Below, one piece after another: positions 45,403 to 56,780 of a stretch of DNA of 64,000 bases (position 1 is its first letter; each line of letters opens with the position of its first letter). Under the pieces are notes generated by a model. The model ran no database searches. It was not told the origin of the DNA and was given only the letters and a program-made list of their open reading frames with translations. This DNA is from Streptomyces sp. WMMC500 (GTDB lineage: Bacteria; Actinomycetota; Actinomycetes; Streptomycetales; Streptomycetaceae): the NCBI RefSeq assembly GCF_027497195.1, contig NZ_CP114905.1, forward strand, positions 2,280,001 through 2,344,000, written 5' to 3'. The position numbers and the translations under genes were made by a program.

Positions 45403-47358
45403 ATGGATCTGGCTCCGCCCGCGCGCGTACGGTCCCGGTGGGCCCTGGTCGCCGGGGCCGTCGTGGTCGCGGCCGGGGTGCTGGCCGGCGGCATCGCGTA
45501 CGTGTCGGGCGGCGGCGACGGGGCCGCCGCCGAGGCGCGTCAGGAGGTGCGGGCGTACACGGCCGCCTGGGCGCGCGGCGCCCAGGAGGAGGCCGCGCGC
45601 CACACCGACAGGCCCCGGGCCGCCGCCGACCTGCTGAACTCCGTCCAGCGCGGGCTCGGCCCGCAGGATGTGCGCGTGTCCCTGGACGACGCCGAGAAGG
45701 GCGACGACGGCACGTACACCGTGCCGTTCTCCGTCCGCATGCGGCTGCCGGGCTTCGGCACCTGGGAGTACGAGACCCGCGCGGTGGCCCTGCCGCCGGA
45801 CGACGGCGAGGGCGGCGAGGCCGGCGAGGCCGGCGAGGGAAGCGGCCCGGCGGAGGCGGCGGGCGGGCGGGACGGCGGCTGGCGGGTGCGCTGGGAGCCC
45901 CGGCTCGTCCACCCCGCGCTGCGCCGCCACCAGACCCTCGTCACCACCACCCGGCGCGCCGAGCGCGCCCCGATACTCGCCGCCGACGGCTCCGAACTGG
46001 CCGGCGACGCCAAGGTGTGGGCCGTCTCCATCTGGCCCGCGAAGCTGTCGGAGCCCGACCGCGCGTACGCCGTCCTCGCCGACCCGGCGCTCGACGCCGG
46101 CCTCGACGTGCCGCGGCTGAAGAAGCGCGTGGCCGACGCCGAACCCGACGAGTCGGTGCCGGTCGTGACGCTGCGGGACGAGGTCTACCGGCAGCACCGC
46201 GACCGGCTGCTGGGCGTCCCCGGGCTGCAGTTCGTGGACTCCATGCAGCCCGTCGCGCATCTCGCCCGCTCCCTGGTCGGCGCCGTCGCACCGGACACCG
46301 GCAGGGGCGCCACGGCGCTCCAGGCACGCTACGACGAGCGGCTGTACGCGGCGCCCGGCGGCGAGGTCGTGGTCGCCGACCGGGCGACGGGCGCACCCGT
46401 GCGCACCCTGGCCCGCAAGAAGCCGGGCGCGGGCGAGCCGGTACGCACGACGATCGACCCCGGGGTGCAGCGCGCCGCCGAGGAGGCGGTCGGCGGGCTC
46501 GGCAAGACCGCCTCGATCGTCGCCGTCGACCCCGGTACGGGCCGGGTGCTGGCCGTCGCCGACAGCCCGGACTCCGGCGAGAGCCGCGCGCTGACCGGCC
46601 GCTTCCCGCCCGGCTCCACGTTCAAGACGGTCACCGCCGCCGCGCTCCTCGACGGCGGCCTCGCCGCCGGGGACCGGGTGGCCTGCCCGGCGGCGGCGCA
46701 CGTGGCGGGGCAACGCTTCGAGAACCAGGACGAGTTCGACCTCCCGGCCGGCAGCACCTTCGCCGAGGCGTTCGCGCAGTCCTGCAACACCGCCTTCGTC
46801 GGCCTGCGCGACGAACTGGACGAGCGGACCCTGACGCGCACGGCCCGCGCCTTCGGCATCGGCGGCACCTGGCAGGTCGGCGCGGCCACCTTCGACGGCA
46901 GCGTGCCGGCGGCCGACGGCGCCAACGACCAGGCGGCGGCGATGATCGGCCAGGGCCGGGTGGAGGCGAGCCCGCTGGTGATGGCGTCGGTGGCGGCGAC
47001 GGTGAAGGCCGGCCGGTTCCGGCAGCCGGTGCTGGTGCCGGACGCGGTGGACAAGCCCTACCGGGCGCCGGAGACCCTCGACGCGCGCACCTACGAGCAG
47101 GTGCGCGCGCTGATGCGCGACGTGGTCACCGACGGCTCGGGATCGGCGCTCGCCGGCCTGCCTGGCCTCCCGCACGCGAAGACGGGCACCGCCGAGTTCG
47201 GCACGGAGAACCCGCCGCGCACCCACGCCTGGATGATCGGCTACCTGGAGGACGCCGATCTCGCCTTCAGCGTGCTCGTCGAGGACGGCGGCTCCGGCGG
47301 CAGGGACGCGGGCCCGGTCGCCGCCGAATTCCTCCGCGCCGCCACCGACGCCGGCTAG
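45403..47358 (+). CDS. Class B penicillin-binding protein (transpeptidase)
   Basis: The 651-residue membrane protein has one N-terminal helix (about 12-33), an NTF2-like MecA_N-type domain (about 40-165), a dimerisation region, and a transpeptidase domain with the three penicillin-binding motifs: STFK (about 405-408), SCN (about 460-462) and KTGTAE (about 592-597). It crosslinks peptidoglycan outside the membrane. The layout resembles PBP2a/PBP-A-type class B enzymes, low affinity for beta-lactams being possible but not shown. ATG 45403 fits the leaderless -10 at 45391. Confidence 0.92.
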   Translation: MDLAPPARVRSRWALVAGAVVVAAGVLAGGIAYVSGGGDGAAAEARQEVRAYTAAWARGAQEEAARHTDRPRAAADLLNSVQRGLGPQDVRVSLDDAEKGDDGTYTVPFSVRMRLPGFGTWEYETRAVALPPDDGEGGEAGEAGEGSGPAEAAGGRDGGWRVRWEPRLVHPALRRHQTLVTTTRRAERAPILAADGSELAGDAKVWAVSIWPAKLSEPDRAYAVLADPALDAGLDVPRLKKRVADAEPDESVPVVTLRDEVYRQHRDRLLGVPGLQFVDSMQPVAHLARSLVGAVAPDTGRGATALQARYDERLYAAPGGEVVVADRATGAPVRTLARKKPGAGEPVRTTIDPGVQRAAEEAVGGLGKTASIVAVDPGTGRVLAVADSPDSGESRALTGRFPPGSTFKTVTAAALLDGGLAAGDRVACPAAAHVAGQRFENQDEFDLPAGSTFAEAFAQSCNTAFVGLRDELDERTLTRTARAFGIGGTWQVGAATFDGSVPAADGANDQAAAMIGQGRVEASPLVMASVAATVKAGRFRQPVLVPDAVDKPYRAPETLDARTYEQVRALMRDVVTDGSGSALAGLPGLPHAKTGTAEFGTENPPRTHAWMIGYLEDADLAFSVLVEDGGSGGRDAGPVAAEFLRAATDAG

Positions 47359-47394
47359 CGCCCCTGCGCGTACGCCGACGTCAGCCCGCCGCGC

Positions 47395-49122
47395 TCACCC
47401 GGTCGTCGTCAGCCGCGCCAGGGCCTCGTCCACCGGCAGTTCCTCGCGCTCCCCGGTGCGGCGGTCCTTCAGCTCCACCACGCGGTCGCCCGCGCGCCGG
47501 CCCGCGACCAGGATCTGCGGCACCCCGATCAGCTCGGCGTCGGTGAACTTCACGCCCGGCGACACCGACGCCCGGTCGTCCACGAGCACCCGCACGCCCG
47601 CCGCGCCCAGCTTCTCCGCCAGCTCCAGCGCCAGCTCCGTCTGCTTGGCCTTGCCGGCCGCGACGATGTGCACGTCCGCCGGGGCCACCTCGCGGGGCCA
47701 GCACAGCCCCAGCTCGTCGTGGGTCTGCTCGGCGAGCGCGGCGACGGCCCGGGAGACCCCGATCCCGTACGAACCCATGGTCACCCGCACCGGCTTGCCG
47801 TCCTGGCCGAGGACGTCCAGCTCGAAGGCGTCGGCGTACTTGCGGCCGAGCTGGAAGATGTGGCCGATCTCGATGGCCCGGTCCAGCTCGATGCCCGCGC
47901 CGCAGCGCGGGCAGGGGTCGCCGGGCTCGACGACGACCACGTCGAGGTACTGGTCGACCTCGAAGTCGCGGCCGCACACCACGTTGCGCGCGTGCGAGTC
48001 GGGCTTGTTGGAGCCGGTCACCCACGACGTGCCCGGGGCGACGCGGGGGTCCGCGAGGTAGCGGAACGCCCTCTTCTCGGGGGGCCCGGTCATGCCCTGC
48101 GGGCCGACGTACCCGCGGACGAGGTCGGGGCGATCGGCGAAGTCCTCGGCGGTGACGACCTCGACCTCCGCCGGGGCCAGGTGCTCGGCGAGCTTGCCGA
48201 GGTCCACCTCGCGGTCGCCGGGGACGCCGACCGCGGTGATCTCGCCGTCGACCTTCACCAGCAGGTTCTTCAGCGTCGCGGAGGCGGGGACGCCCAGGTA
48301 CGCGGCGAGGGTCTCGATCGTCGGGGTGTCCGGCGTGTCCAGCTCCTCGACCGGCGGGTGCCCGTCGGCCGGGACGGGCGCCACCGTCGTCGTCAGCGCC
48401 TCGGTGTTCGCGGCGAAGCCGCAGGAGGGGCACTGCACGTACGTGTCCTCACCCGCGGCGGCGGGGGCGAGGAACTCCTCGCTGGCCGAGCCGCCCATGG
48501 CGCCGGAGACGGCGGAGACGATCCGGAAGTCGAAGCCGAGCCGCTCGAAGATCCGCCGGTACGCCTCGCGGTGCAGCCCGTAGGAGGCGGCGAGGCCCTC
48601 GTCGGTGGTGTCGAAGGAGTACGAGTCCTTCATGTGGAACTCGCGGCCGCGCAGCACCCCGGAGCGGGGCCGGGCCTCGTCCCGGTACTTGATCTGGATC
48701 TGGTAGAGGATCACGGGCATGTCCTTGTAGGACGAGCACTGATCCTTGACCACCTGGGCGAACAGCTCCTCGTGCGTGGGACCAAGCACGTAGTCGACGC
48801 CCTTGCGGTCCTTGAGCGCGAACAGCAGGTCGCCGTACTCCTCGGCGCGGCCCGTCGTCTCGTACAGCTCGCGGGGCAGGAGCGCGGGCAGCAGCACCTC
48901 CTGGCCGCCGATCGCGTCCATCTCCTCGCGGACGACCCGCGCCACGTTCTCCAGGACCCGCTTGCCGAGCGGCAGCCACGTCCACACCCCGGCGGACGAG
49001 CGGCGGACGTAGCCGGCGCGGACGAGCAGCTTGTGGCTCGCGGTCTCGGCGTCGGCGGGGTCGTCGCGCAGCGTCTTGAGCATCATCCGGGACATGCGCT
49101 GAACGTGGCTGTGCTGGCTCAT
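47395..49122 (-). CDS. proS: Prolyl-tRNA synthetase
   Basis: ProS charges tRNA-Pro. The 575-residue bacterial-type enzyme starts [26 protein letters not shown], has motif 2 ([26 protein letters not shown]), an editing (INS) domain at about 230-390, motif 3 ([14 protein letters not shown]), and an anticodon-binding domain at the end ([21 protein letters not shown]). ATG 49122. It is monocistronic and convergent with the PBP gene. Confidence 0.97.
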   Translation of the reverse strand: MSQHSHVQRMSRMMLKTLRDDPADAETASHKLLVRAGYVRRSSAGVWTWLPLGKRVLENVARVVREEMDAIGGQEVLLPALLPRELYETTGRAEEYGDLLFALKDRKGVDYVLGPTHEELFAQVVKDQCSSYKDMPVILYQIQIKYRDEARPRSGVLRGREFHMKDSYSFDTTDEGLAASYGLHREAYRRIFERLGFDFRIVSAVSGAMGGSASEEFLAPAAAGEDTYVQCPSCGFAANTEALTTTVAPVPADGHPPVEELDTPDTPTIETLAAYLGVPASATLKNLLVKVDGEITAVGVPGDREVDLGKLAEHLAPAEVEVVTAEDFADRPDLVRGYVGPQGMTGPPEKRAFRYLADPRVAPGTSWVTGSNKPDSHARNVVCGRDFEVDQYLDVVVVEPGDPCPRCGAGIELDRAIEIGHIFQLGRKYADAFELDVLGQDGKPVRVTMGSYGIGVSRAVAALAEQTHDELGLCWPREVAPADVHIVAAGKAKQTELALELAEKLGAAGVRVLVDDRASVSPGVKFTDAELIGVPQILVAGRRAGDRVVELKDRRTGEREELPVDEALARLTTTG

Positions 49123-49203
49123 GCCCCGGACTCTAGCGCCGGACGCGGGCCCGCCGGTAATTCGTCCGCCGAACCTGTGGACAACCGGCCGGTTGTGGAC
49201 AAC

Positions 49204-49737
49204 TCAGCGCAGCAGCGGCAGCTTCGCGCCCATCACCACGTACGGGCTGGGTGCGCCGGGGAAGACCACGCGGCGGGCGAGGTCGCGGTAGCCGAGCTGC
49301 CGGTACAGATGGCGCGCCGGGCTCTCCACGTCGATCGCCGAGAGCAGGCTCTTCGGCTGCGCGGCGGTGTCGGTGATCCGCGTGATCAGCTCGCGGCCGA
49401 TGCCGCGCTGCTGGAAGGCGGGATGCACGTGGAGTTCGGTGATGACGAAGGAGTCGTCGAGCCAGCGCTCCTCGCCCACGGCGCGCAGGTACGGCTGGAC
49501 GACGGTGGACCACCAGTAGACGTGGTTGTTCGGCATGCCGTAGACGAACCCGGCGAGCCGGCCGGTGGCGGTGGTGGCGCCCAGCGCGCGGGCGCCCGCG
49601 TTGGTCAGGTGCCGCAGCACGACGTGGCGGCGGACGGCGATCTCGTCGTCGGTGAGCCCGAAGGCGACGGCCTGTACCGCGAGCGCGTCGTCCACGCGGG
49701 CGGCGAGGTCGAGAGGGCCGACGACGACGTCATCCAT
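49204..49737 (-). CDS. GNAT family N-acetyltransferase
   Basis: The 177-residue protein has the acetyl-CoA signature: TELHVHPAFQQRGIGRELITRI (motif A, Q/R-x-x-G-x-G/A), and SARHLYRQLGYRD (motif B). ATG 49737 (MDDVVVGPLDL) is chosen over a longer arginine-rich extension. Substrate unknown. It is downstream of the next GNAT gene on the same strand. Confidence 0.85.
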   Translation of the reverse strand: MDDVVVGPLDLAARVDDALAVQAVAFGLTDDEIAVRRHVVLRHLTNAGARALGATTATGRLAGFVYGMPNNHVYWWSTVVQPYLRAVGEERWLDDSFVITELHVHPAFQQRGIGRELITRITDTAAQPKSLLSAIDVESPARHLYRQLGYRDLARRVVFPGAPSPYVVMGAKLPLLR

Positions 49738-49872
49738 GGCTGGGCACCCTACCGTGCGGTCGCGGGCCGCCCGGCCACCCCCGCGGCGGTGCCCCCGCAA
49801 GGCCCCGGCACGGTGCCGGAACGCCGCGGACACGACGCCGTCCGAGGCCCGCACAGCCCGCGGACGGGCCCC

Positions 49873-50718
49873 TCAGAACAGCACGCTCATGAACGCGCCG
49901 ACCTCGCGGAAGCCCACCCTGCGGTACGCCGCGCGGGCCACCGTGTTGTAGTCGTTCACGTACAGGCTGACCACCGGCGCCACCTCGCGCAGCGCGTACC
50001 GCAGGACCGCCGCCAGGCCCGTCTCCGACAGCCCGCGCCCGCGGTGCTCCGGCGCCACCCACACGCCCTGGATCTGGCACGCGTGCGCCGTCGCCGCGCC
50101 GATCTCCGCCTTGAAGACGACCTCGCCGTCCTCCACGCGCGCGAAGGACCGGCCGCCGCCGACGAGTTCGGCGACCCGCGCCTGGTACAGCAGCCCGCCG
50201 TCCCCGGCGAGCGGCGAGACGCCGACCTCCTCGGTGAACATCGCCACGCAGGCCGGCATGATCAGGTCCATCTCGTCCTTGCGGATGCGGCGGACCAGCG
50301 GGTCCGGCTCGACGTCCGCGGGCACCGAGGTGGTGACCATCAGCGGCTGCCGCGCGCGCACCTCGCGCGCGGGCCCCCAGGCGGGCTCCAGCAGGGACCA
50401 CAGCCCGGCGGTGGGGCCGGCCGGGCCGACGATCGAGGAGCAGCGCCGCCCGGCGCGCCGGGCGCGCTCGGCGAAGCCGCGTACGGCCTCGGGGGTGGCG
50501 CAGACGGGCACCAGGTTGGCGCCCGCGTAGCAGAGGGACTCCAGTCGCCCGCCCGCGTACCAGCCCCACAGCTCACCGCCGAGCCGCCAGGGGTCGAGGC
50601 CCGCGACGGCGACGCGGGAGGCGACGAACGCGTTGGCGACCGGTTCGCGGTCGAGCACGGCGCGAGCCGCGTCGAGCTCGGCGGGCTCCAGCAGCCGTGT
50701 GGTGGTGGTCGTCAACAC
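49873..50718 (-). CDS. DUF4081/GNAT acetyltransferase
   Basis: A 281-residue protein with an N-terminal DUF4081-type domain (NAFVASRVAVAGLDPWRLGGELWGWY) and a C-terminal GNAT domain (GVWVAPEHRGRGLSETGLAAVLRYAL, then VARAAYRRVGFREVG). The start GTG 50718 gives VLTTTTTRLL; TTG 50715 is equally possible and no strong ribosome-binding site decides. It lies between ispG and the other GNAT. Substrate unknown. Confidence 0.85.
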   Translation of the reverse strand: MLTTTTTRLLEPAELDAARAVLDREPVANAFVASRVAVAGLDPWRLGGELWGWYAGGRLESLCYAGANLVPVCATPEAVRGFAERARRAGRRCSSIVGPAGPTAGLWSLLEPAWGPAREVRARQPLMVTTSVPADVEPDPLVRRIRKDEMDLIMPACVAMFTEEVGVSPLAGDGGLLYQARVAELVGGGRSFARVEDGEVVFKAEIGAATAHACQIQGVWVAPEHRGRGLSETGLAAVLRYALREVAPVVSLYVNDYNTVARAAYRRVGFREVGAFMSVLF

Positions 50719-50780
50719 AGCGGCACTGTACCTGTGCGCGCGTCCGCCCGCTTCCTGTGGGTACGTGCCGTGCCCGGCGG

Positions 50781-51935
<1,155 letters not shown>

Positions 51936-52122
51936 CTGGCGGCAACCCCTGTTGGACGGATCACGGCCCCCACATGGACGGGGGCCCGGCTACCGAGATT
52001 ACGGCACCCGCGCGCCGCGCCGCCGCCGGTCCCGGGGAGGTCACCGGAAGTGTCGACAAACCGGCACCGGGCGTTCACCGCGGCGCGCCGGGCGGGCGAC
52101 CCGCGTACGCCCGAGGGGGCGC

Positions 52123-52173
52123 GGGCGGCGGAGCGGGCGCGTACGCCGTGGGTACGCGCCCGCTCCGCCGCCC
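52123..52173 (-). terminator. 21-bp terminator after rseP
   Basis: Two perfectly complementary 21-base arms (52123-52143 and 52153-52173) enclose a 9-base loop, starting 4 bases after the rseP stop. It is the strongest hairpin in the window and separates rseP from ispG. Confidence 0.85.
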
Positions 52174-52176
52174 GGG

Positions 52177-53493
52177 TCAGCCGGTGAGCTTCACCGGGTT
52201 CACCACGTCCGCGACGAGCACCAGCAGCGTGAAGCAGATGAACACCCCGGCGACCACGTACGCCACCGGCATCAGTTTGGCGACGTCGAACGGCCCGGGG
52301 TCGGGTCGCCGGAAGACCCGCGCGAACGCGCGCCGCACCGACTCCCACAGCGCCCCGGCGATGTGCCCGCCGTCCAGCGGCAGCAGCGGCAGCATGTTGA
52401 ACAAGAACAGCGAGAGGTTGAAGCCGGCGACCAGCAGCAGCATGGACGCCACCCGCTGCTCGGGCGGGATGTCGAGGTTCAGCACCTCGCCGCCGACCCG
52501 GGCCGCGCCGACGACGCCGACCGGCGAGTCCTCCTTGCGCTCCTCCCCCTGGAACGCCGCGTTCCACAGGTCGGGAACCTTCGACGGCAGCGCGATGAGC
52601 GCGTCGACGCCGTTGACGACCATGTCGCCCATGCGCTCCACGGACTGGCCGAAGTCCTGCCTGACCACGCCGGTGGCGGGCGTGAAGCCGAGGAAGCCGG
52701 CCTTGACGTACTCGCCGTCGACGTAGCCGCCGTCGCCGTCGCTCTTGCTCACCGTGTTCTCGGTGAGGGTGGGGTGCAGGTCGACGCGTCGGCCGTCACG
52801 CTCGACGGTGACGGTGGCCGGGCCGATGGTGTTGCGGATGCTGTTCTGCAGGCCCTCCCAGTCGTCGACCGGGCGGCCGTTGAACGCCACGATCTCGTCG
52901 CCGCGCTCCAGTCCCGCCTTCTTCGCGGGCGCGGCGGGGTCGCCTTCCCGGCACTTGCGGTCCGGGTTCTCGGCGACCGACTCGGCCTTGATCACGCAGT
53001 CGGAGACCGAGCCGACGGTGGTGGTCTGCGTGGCGATGCCGAACGTCATCATGACGCCGACGAACACCACGACGGCCAGCACCAGGTTCATGAACGGCCC
53101 GGCGAACATCACGATGACCCGCTTCCACGGGGCCCGCGTGTAGAACAGCCGGCTCTCGTCGCCGGGCTTCAGCTCCTCGTACGCCGCCTGCCGTGCGTCC
53201 TCGATCATCCCGCGGAACGGCGAGGTGGAGCGCTGCTGCACCCGCCCGTCCTCGCCGGGCGGGAACATCCCGATCATGCGGATGTAGCCGCCGAGCGGGA
53301 TCCACTTGATGCCGTACTCCGTCTCCCCCTTCTTCCGGGACCACATGGTGGGGCCGAAGCCGACCATGTACTGGGGGACGCGGATGCCGAACATCTTGGC
53401 CGTGCTGAGGTGGCCGAGTTCGTGCCAGGCGATGGAGACGAGGAGCCCGAAGGCGAAGACGACGATGCCGAGAATCGTCATGAGTGTCGTCAT
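52177..53493 (-). CDS. rseP: Site-2 zinc metalloprotease RseP/RIP1-type
   Basis: An intramembrane protease that cleaves anti-sigma or signalling proteins. The 438-residue protein has HELGH at residues 24-28 inside the first helix, a PDZ domain (about 195-275, with [18 protein letters not shown]), and LPLDGGH near 376-380, the third zinc ligand motif, between later helices. It has four predicted helices. ATG 53493. Dxr lies 30 bases upstream on the same strand, and the two probably share a transcript. Confidence 0.95.
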   Translation of the reverse strand: MTTLMTILGIVVFAFGLLVSIAWHELGHLSTAKMFGIRVPQYMVGFGPTMWSRKKGETEYGIKWIPLGGYIRMIGMFPPGEDGRVQQRSTSPFRGMIEDARQAAYEELKPGDESRLFYTRAPWKRVIVMFAGPFMNLVLAVVVFVGVMMTFGIATQTTTVGSVSDCVIKAESVAENPDRKCREGDPAAPAKKAGLERGDEIVAFNGRPVDDWEGLQNSIRNTIGPATVTVERDGRRVDLHPTLTENTVSKSDGDGGYVDGEYVKAGFLGFTPATGVVRQDFGQSVERMGDMVVNGVDALIALPSKVPDLWNAAFQGEERKEDSPVGVVGAARVGGEVLNLDIPPEQRVASMLLLVAGFNLSLFLFNMLPLLPLDGGHIAGALWESVRRAFARVFRRPDPGPFDVAKLMPVAYVVAGVFICFTLLVLVADVVNPVKLTG

Positions 53494-53523
53494 GGGCGCA
53501 CCTTCGTCATCAGTTGTCGGTCG

Positions 53524-54810
53524 TCACTTGTCGTGCTGGTCGGCCGGCAGCCCGGCCAGCTCCCTGGCCCGGGCGCGCGCCCAGGTCTCGGCTTCGAGGA
53601 CGTCCGCGACCGTCAGCCGGGTTCCCGGAGCGTCCGTGCCGTGTTCCGCGACGACCTGGCTGACCGTGTCCATGATGCCAAGGAACGGGAGCCTGCCGGT
53701 GAGGAAGGCGTCGACACACTCCTCGTTCGCGGCGTTGAAGACCGCCGGGGCGGTGCCGCCGAGCGCGCCGACGTGGCAGGCGAGCGGCACGGACGGGAAC
53801 GCCTTCTCGTCCAGCGGGAAGAACTCCCAGGTGGCGGCGGTGGACCAGGAGAAGGCGGGCGCGGCGTCCGGCACCCGGGCCGGCCAGCCCAGCGCCAGCG
53901 AGATCGGCATCCGCATGTCGGGCGGACTCGCCTGGGCCAGCGTGGAGCCGTCCGTGAACTCGACCATGGAGTGCACGTGGGACTGCGGGTGGACGACGAC
54001 CTCGATGCGGTCGAAGGGCACGTCGTAGAGCAGGTGCGCCTCGATGACCTCCAGGCCCTTGTTGACGAGGGTCGCGGAGTTGATGGTGACGACCGGGCCC
54101 ATGGCCCACGTGGGGTGGGCGAGCGCCTGCTCCGGGGTGACGTCCGTCAGCTCCTCGCGCGTCCTGCCGCGGAACGGGCCGCCGGAGGCGGTGACGAGCA
54201 GCTTGCGCACCTCGCCGCGGGCGCCGCCGAGCAGGGCCTGGTAGAGGGCGGAGTGCTCGGAGTCCACGGGCACGATCTGGCCGTGCCGGGCCACGTCCTT
54301 GACCAGCGGGCCGCCGACGATCAGCGACTCCTTGTTGGCCAGCGCCAGCATCCGGCCGGCCCCGAGGGCGGCCAGGGTGGGCGCGAGGCCGATGGAGCCG
54401 GTGATGCCGTTGAGCACGGTGTGGCACTCGCCGGCGGCGACCTCGGCGGCGGCGTCCGGGCCCGCCAGCACTTCGGGCAGCGGCTCCCCGGCCCCGTACC
54501 GCGCGGCCAGCGCCTTCGCCACCTCGCCGGCCTTGTCCGCGCGGGCGACGGCGACGCGGCGCACCCGCAGCCTGTGCGCCTGCTCGGCCAGCAGCTCCAC
54601 CCGGCCGCCGGCCGCGGACAGGGCCGTGACCCGGAACCGGTCCGGGTTGCGCAGCACGATGTCGACGGCCTGGGTGCCGACGGAGCCGGTGGAGCCGAGG
54701 ACGACGATCTCGCGGGGGCCTTCATCGGCGGTCCCGCCGGTCGCGCCGGTCGCGGCGGTGGCGGAACGCAGGTGCGGATCGGCGAGCGGGGCAGCGGGGG
54801 TGTCGGTCAT
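53524..54810 (-). CDS. dxr: 1-deoxy-D-xylulose 5-phosphate reductoisomerase
   Basis: Dxr makes MEP from DXP with NADPH, the second MEP-pathway step. The 428-residue protein has the nucleotide loop GSTGSVGTQ (about 39-47) after a 33-residue N-terminal extension, [10 protein letters not shown], the metal-binding VDSEHSA, the flexible loop [13 protein letters not shown], and [15 protein letters not shown] 54810. Confidence 0.96.
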   Translation of the reverse strand: MTDTPAAPLADPHLRSATAATGATGGTADEGPREIVVLGSTGSVGTQAVDIVLRNPDRFRVTALSAAGGRVELLAEQAHRLRVRRVAVARADKAGEVAKALAARYGAGEPLPEVLAGPDAAAEVAAGECHTVLNGITGSIGLAPTLAALGAGRMLALANKESLIVGGPLVKDVARHGQIVPVDSEHSALYQALLGGARGEVRKLLVTASGGPFRGRTREELTDVTPEQALAHPTWAMGPVVTINSATLVNKGLEVIEAHLLYDVPFDRIEVVVHPQSHVHSMVEFTDGSTLAQASPPDMRMPISLALGWPARVPDAAPAFSWSTAATWEFFPLDEKAFPSVPLACHVGALGGTAPAVFNAANEECVDAFLTGRLPFLGIMDTVSQVVAEHGTDAPGTRLTVADVLEAETWARARARELAGLPADQHDK

Positions 54811-54827
54811 CGCCCCATTGTGACCGC

Positions 54828-55793
54828 TCAGAGCCGGCGCGGAGCAGACGCCCTCTCGATGCCGTCCCCCGCCTCACCCGCCGGTCCGCCGTCCGCCCCC
54901 GCGGTGGCGGCGGCGGTCGCGGCCCGCGGGCGCCGGGGGCGGCTGCTGACCACGGCGTACGCGGCGAGGACGACGCAGGCGGGCACGATGACGGTCTCCG
55001 GCACGTGCACCAGGGACAGTCCGGTGGCGAGCAGGATGACCGCCAGCACCCAGCGCAGCACGGCACCGGGGGCGCGGGTGGAGAGCACGGCGCCGACCAG
55101 CACGCCCGGAATCGCGCCGAGGAGCAGCACGGCGGCCAGCCCGAGGCTGGCGTCGCCGACGATGAAGTGGCCGGCCGCCGCCGCGGCGACGATCGGGATG
55201 GCCTGGACGAGGTCGGTGCCGACGAGGTGGTTGGCCTTGAGCCTGGGGTGCACGAGCATCAGCATCACGATGATCAGCGAGCCCGAGCCGACCGACGTCA
55301 TGCCGACGACGAGGCCGCCGACGAGGCCGATGAGCAGCGTGGCCCCGGGCCGTACGGGCACGTGCGCGTCCTCGGTCTCCTCGCCGTCGCGCGCGGCGCG
55401 CCGCCGGTCGAGCCACATCCGGGCGAGCATGCCGGTGACGGCGAGCAGCAGGGCGGCGCCGATGACGATCTTCACCCGGCTCTGCAGATCGTCCCCCTCG
55501 CCGAGGAACTGCAGCAGAAAGGCGCCGCAGAACGCGGCCGGCACCCCGGTGGGCAGCAGCCAGCGCACCACGTCCCAGCGGACGGTGCCCGCCTTCTGGT
55601 GCACGGCGGCGCCGAAGGGCTTCATGAACACCGACGTCGCCAGGTCGCTGCCGATGGCCTGGGTGGGATTGACACCGAAGACCGTCACCATGATGGGGGT
55701 CATGAGGGCGCCGCCGCCCATGCCCGTGAGGCCGACCATGCAGCCCACGAGGGCGCCGGCCACGACCATCGACCACGAAAAGTCCATAGACAT
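54828..55793 (-). CDS. TSUP (TauE/SafE) family permease
   Basis: The 321-residue membrane protein has about eight helices and the paired family motif: [34 protein letters not shown] near the N-terminus and [35 protein letters not shown] in the second half. TSUP proteins export sulfite, sulfonates or related anions, often in sulfur assimilation. ATG 55793 lacks a ribosome-binding site; ATG 55787 is an alternative. It is divergent from the ArsR-SRPBCC gene with CTAGGGAT repeats upstream. Confidence 0.9.
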   Translation of the reverse strand: MSMDFSWSMVVAGALVGCMVGLTGMGGGALMTPIMVTVFGVNPTQAIGSDLATSVFMKPFGAAVHQKAGTVRWDVVRWLLPTGVPAAFCGAFLLQFLGEGDDLQSRVKIVIGAALLLAVTGMLARMWLDRRRAARDGEETEDAHVPVRPGATLLIGLVGGLVVGMTSVGSGSLIIVMLMLVHPRLKANHLVGTDLVQAIPIVAAAAAGHFIVGDASLGLAAVLLLGAIPGVLVGAVLSTRAPGAVLRWVLAVILLATGLSLVHVPETVIVPACVVLAAYAVVSSRPRRPRAATAAATAGADGGPAGEAGDGIERASAPRRL

Positions 55794-55798
55794 CGATA

Positions 55799-55828
55799 CT
55801 AGGGATTTCCTATCGGGATGCTAGGGAT
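55799..55828 (-). promoter_or_regulatory. Two direct CTAGGGAT repeats upstream of the TSUP gene
   Basis: CTAGGGAT occurs at 55799-55806 and 55821-55828 (plus-strand reading), 22 bases apart, just before the start codon. CTATC and GATAG (55810-55814, 55826-55830) also form a loose inverted repeat. They may bind a regulator of the permease. Confidence 0.45.
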
Positions 55829-55884
55829 AGCCTTCTGTCATTTTTGCCCGCGAACCGTGAGCTGCGCCACTCGGGAGGCCCGGC

Positions 55885-55913
55885 TTGACAGGCAACCATT
55901 TGGTTGCCAATCT
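55885..55913 (+). promoter_or_regulatory. Promoter and operator of the ArsR-SRPBCC gene
   Basis: TTGACA (55885-55890) and a weak CAATCT (55908-55913) flank the perfect inverted repeat GGCAACC-ATTT-GGTTGCC (55891-55908). ArsR-type autorepressors of the AHSA1-associated kind often bind ACC-ATTT-GGT palindromes, so autoregulation is likely. Confidence 0.65.
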
Positions 55914-55933
55914 GGGCCAACGAGGTGGTGACC

Positions 55934-56725
55934 ATGGACGACGTCTTCCGGGCGCTCGCCGACGGCAGCCGCAGAGAGCTGCTCGACCGCCTCAACGAAC
56001 GGAACGGCCAGACCCTGCGGGAGTTGTGCGCGGGGCTGGAGATGAGCAGGCAGGCGGTGAGCAAGCACCTGGCGGTGCTGGAGTCCGCCGGCCTGGTCAC
56101 CGCGGTACGGCACGGCCGGGAGAAGCTGCACTACCTCAACCCCGTGCCGATCCACGACCTGGCCGACCGCTGGATCGGCCGGTACGAGCGCGGGCGTCTC
56201 ACGGCCCTGTCCGCGCTCAGGCAAGCGTTGGAAGGAAATTCCGTGAACAAGCCCGCGTTCGTCTACACGATCTACATCGACACCACGGCCGAGCGGCTCT
56301 ACGAGGCGCTGACGACACCCGAGTTCCTGAAGCAGTACCACGGCGGCTGGGCGCCCCGCTCCGACTGGCAGGCCGGCTCCACCGTCTACTGGCCCACGGA
56401 GGAGAACGGCGAGCCCCAGGACCTGGGCCAGCGCGTCCTGGTGGCCGAGCCCGGCAAGCGGCTGGTGTACACCTGGCACACGCTGCAGCCGATGCACCAG
56501 GAGATGCTGGGCATGTCCGACGCGGAGTTCGAAGCGGCACGCACGGAGCGTTCGCAGGTCGCCTTCGACATCGAGCCGGCCGAGATCCCGCAGTTGGGGG
56601 TGAAGCTGACCATCACCCACGACGGCTTCGACAGCCCGGAGAGCAAGATGCTCGAAAGCGTCAGCGGCGGCTGGATCATGCTCGCCTCGCAGCTCAAGTC
56701 GATCCTGGAGCGGCAGCCGGCCTGA
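55934..56725 (+). CDS. ArsR-type HTH fused to an SRPBCC (AHSA1) domain
   Basis: The 263-residue protein has an ArsR winged-helix domain (about 1-95: LADGSRRELLDRL, EMSRQAVSKHLAVLESAGLV, YLNPVP) followed, after SVNKPAFVYTIYI, by a complete SRPBCC/AHSA1 domain (LTTPEFLKQYHGGWAP, TVYWPTEENGEPQDLGQRVLV, LTITHDGFDSPES, GGWIMLASQLKSILE). ATG 55934 with AGGTGG 6 bases upstream is preferred over ATG 55904, which lies in the operator. The usual arrangement is two adjacent genes; here both domains are in one chain. Ligand unknown. Confidence 0.9.
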   Translation: MDDVFRALADGSRRELLDRLNERNGQTLRELCAGLEMSRQAVSKHLAVLESAGLVTAVRHGREKLHYLNPVPIHDLADRWIGRYERGRLTALSALRQALEGNSVNKPAFVYTIYIDTTAERLYEALTTPEFLKQYHGGWAPRSDWQAGSTVYWPTEENGEPQDLGQRVLVAEPGKRLVYTWHTLQPMHQEMLGMSDAEFEAARTERSQVAFDIEPAEIPQLGVKLTITHDGFDSPESKMLESVSGGWIMLASQLKSILERQPA

Positions 56726-56734
56726 CGGCCGTGC

Positions 56735-56775
56735 GCGGACGGCCGCACCGGTCCGGGAGCGGTGCGGCCGTCCGC
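56735..56775. terminator. Bidirectional terminator between convergent genes
   Basis: GCGGACGGCCGCACCG and CGGTGCGGCCGTCCGC form a perfect 16-bp stem with a 9-base loop between the ArsR-SRPBCC and acyl-CoA dehydrogenase stops. Confidence 0.85.
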
Positions 56776-56780
56776 GGGCG

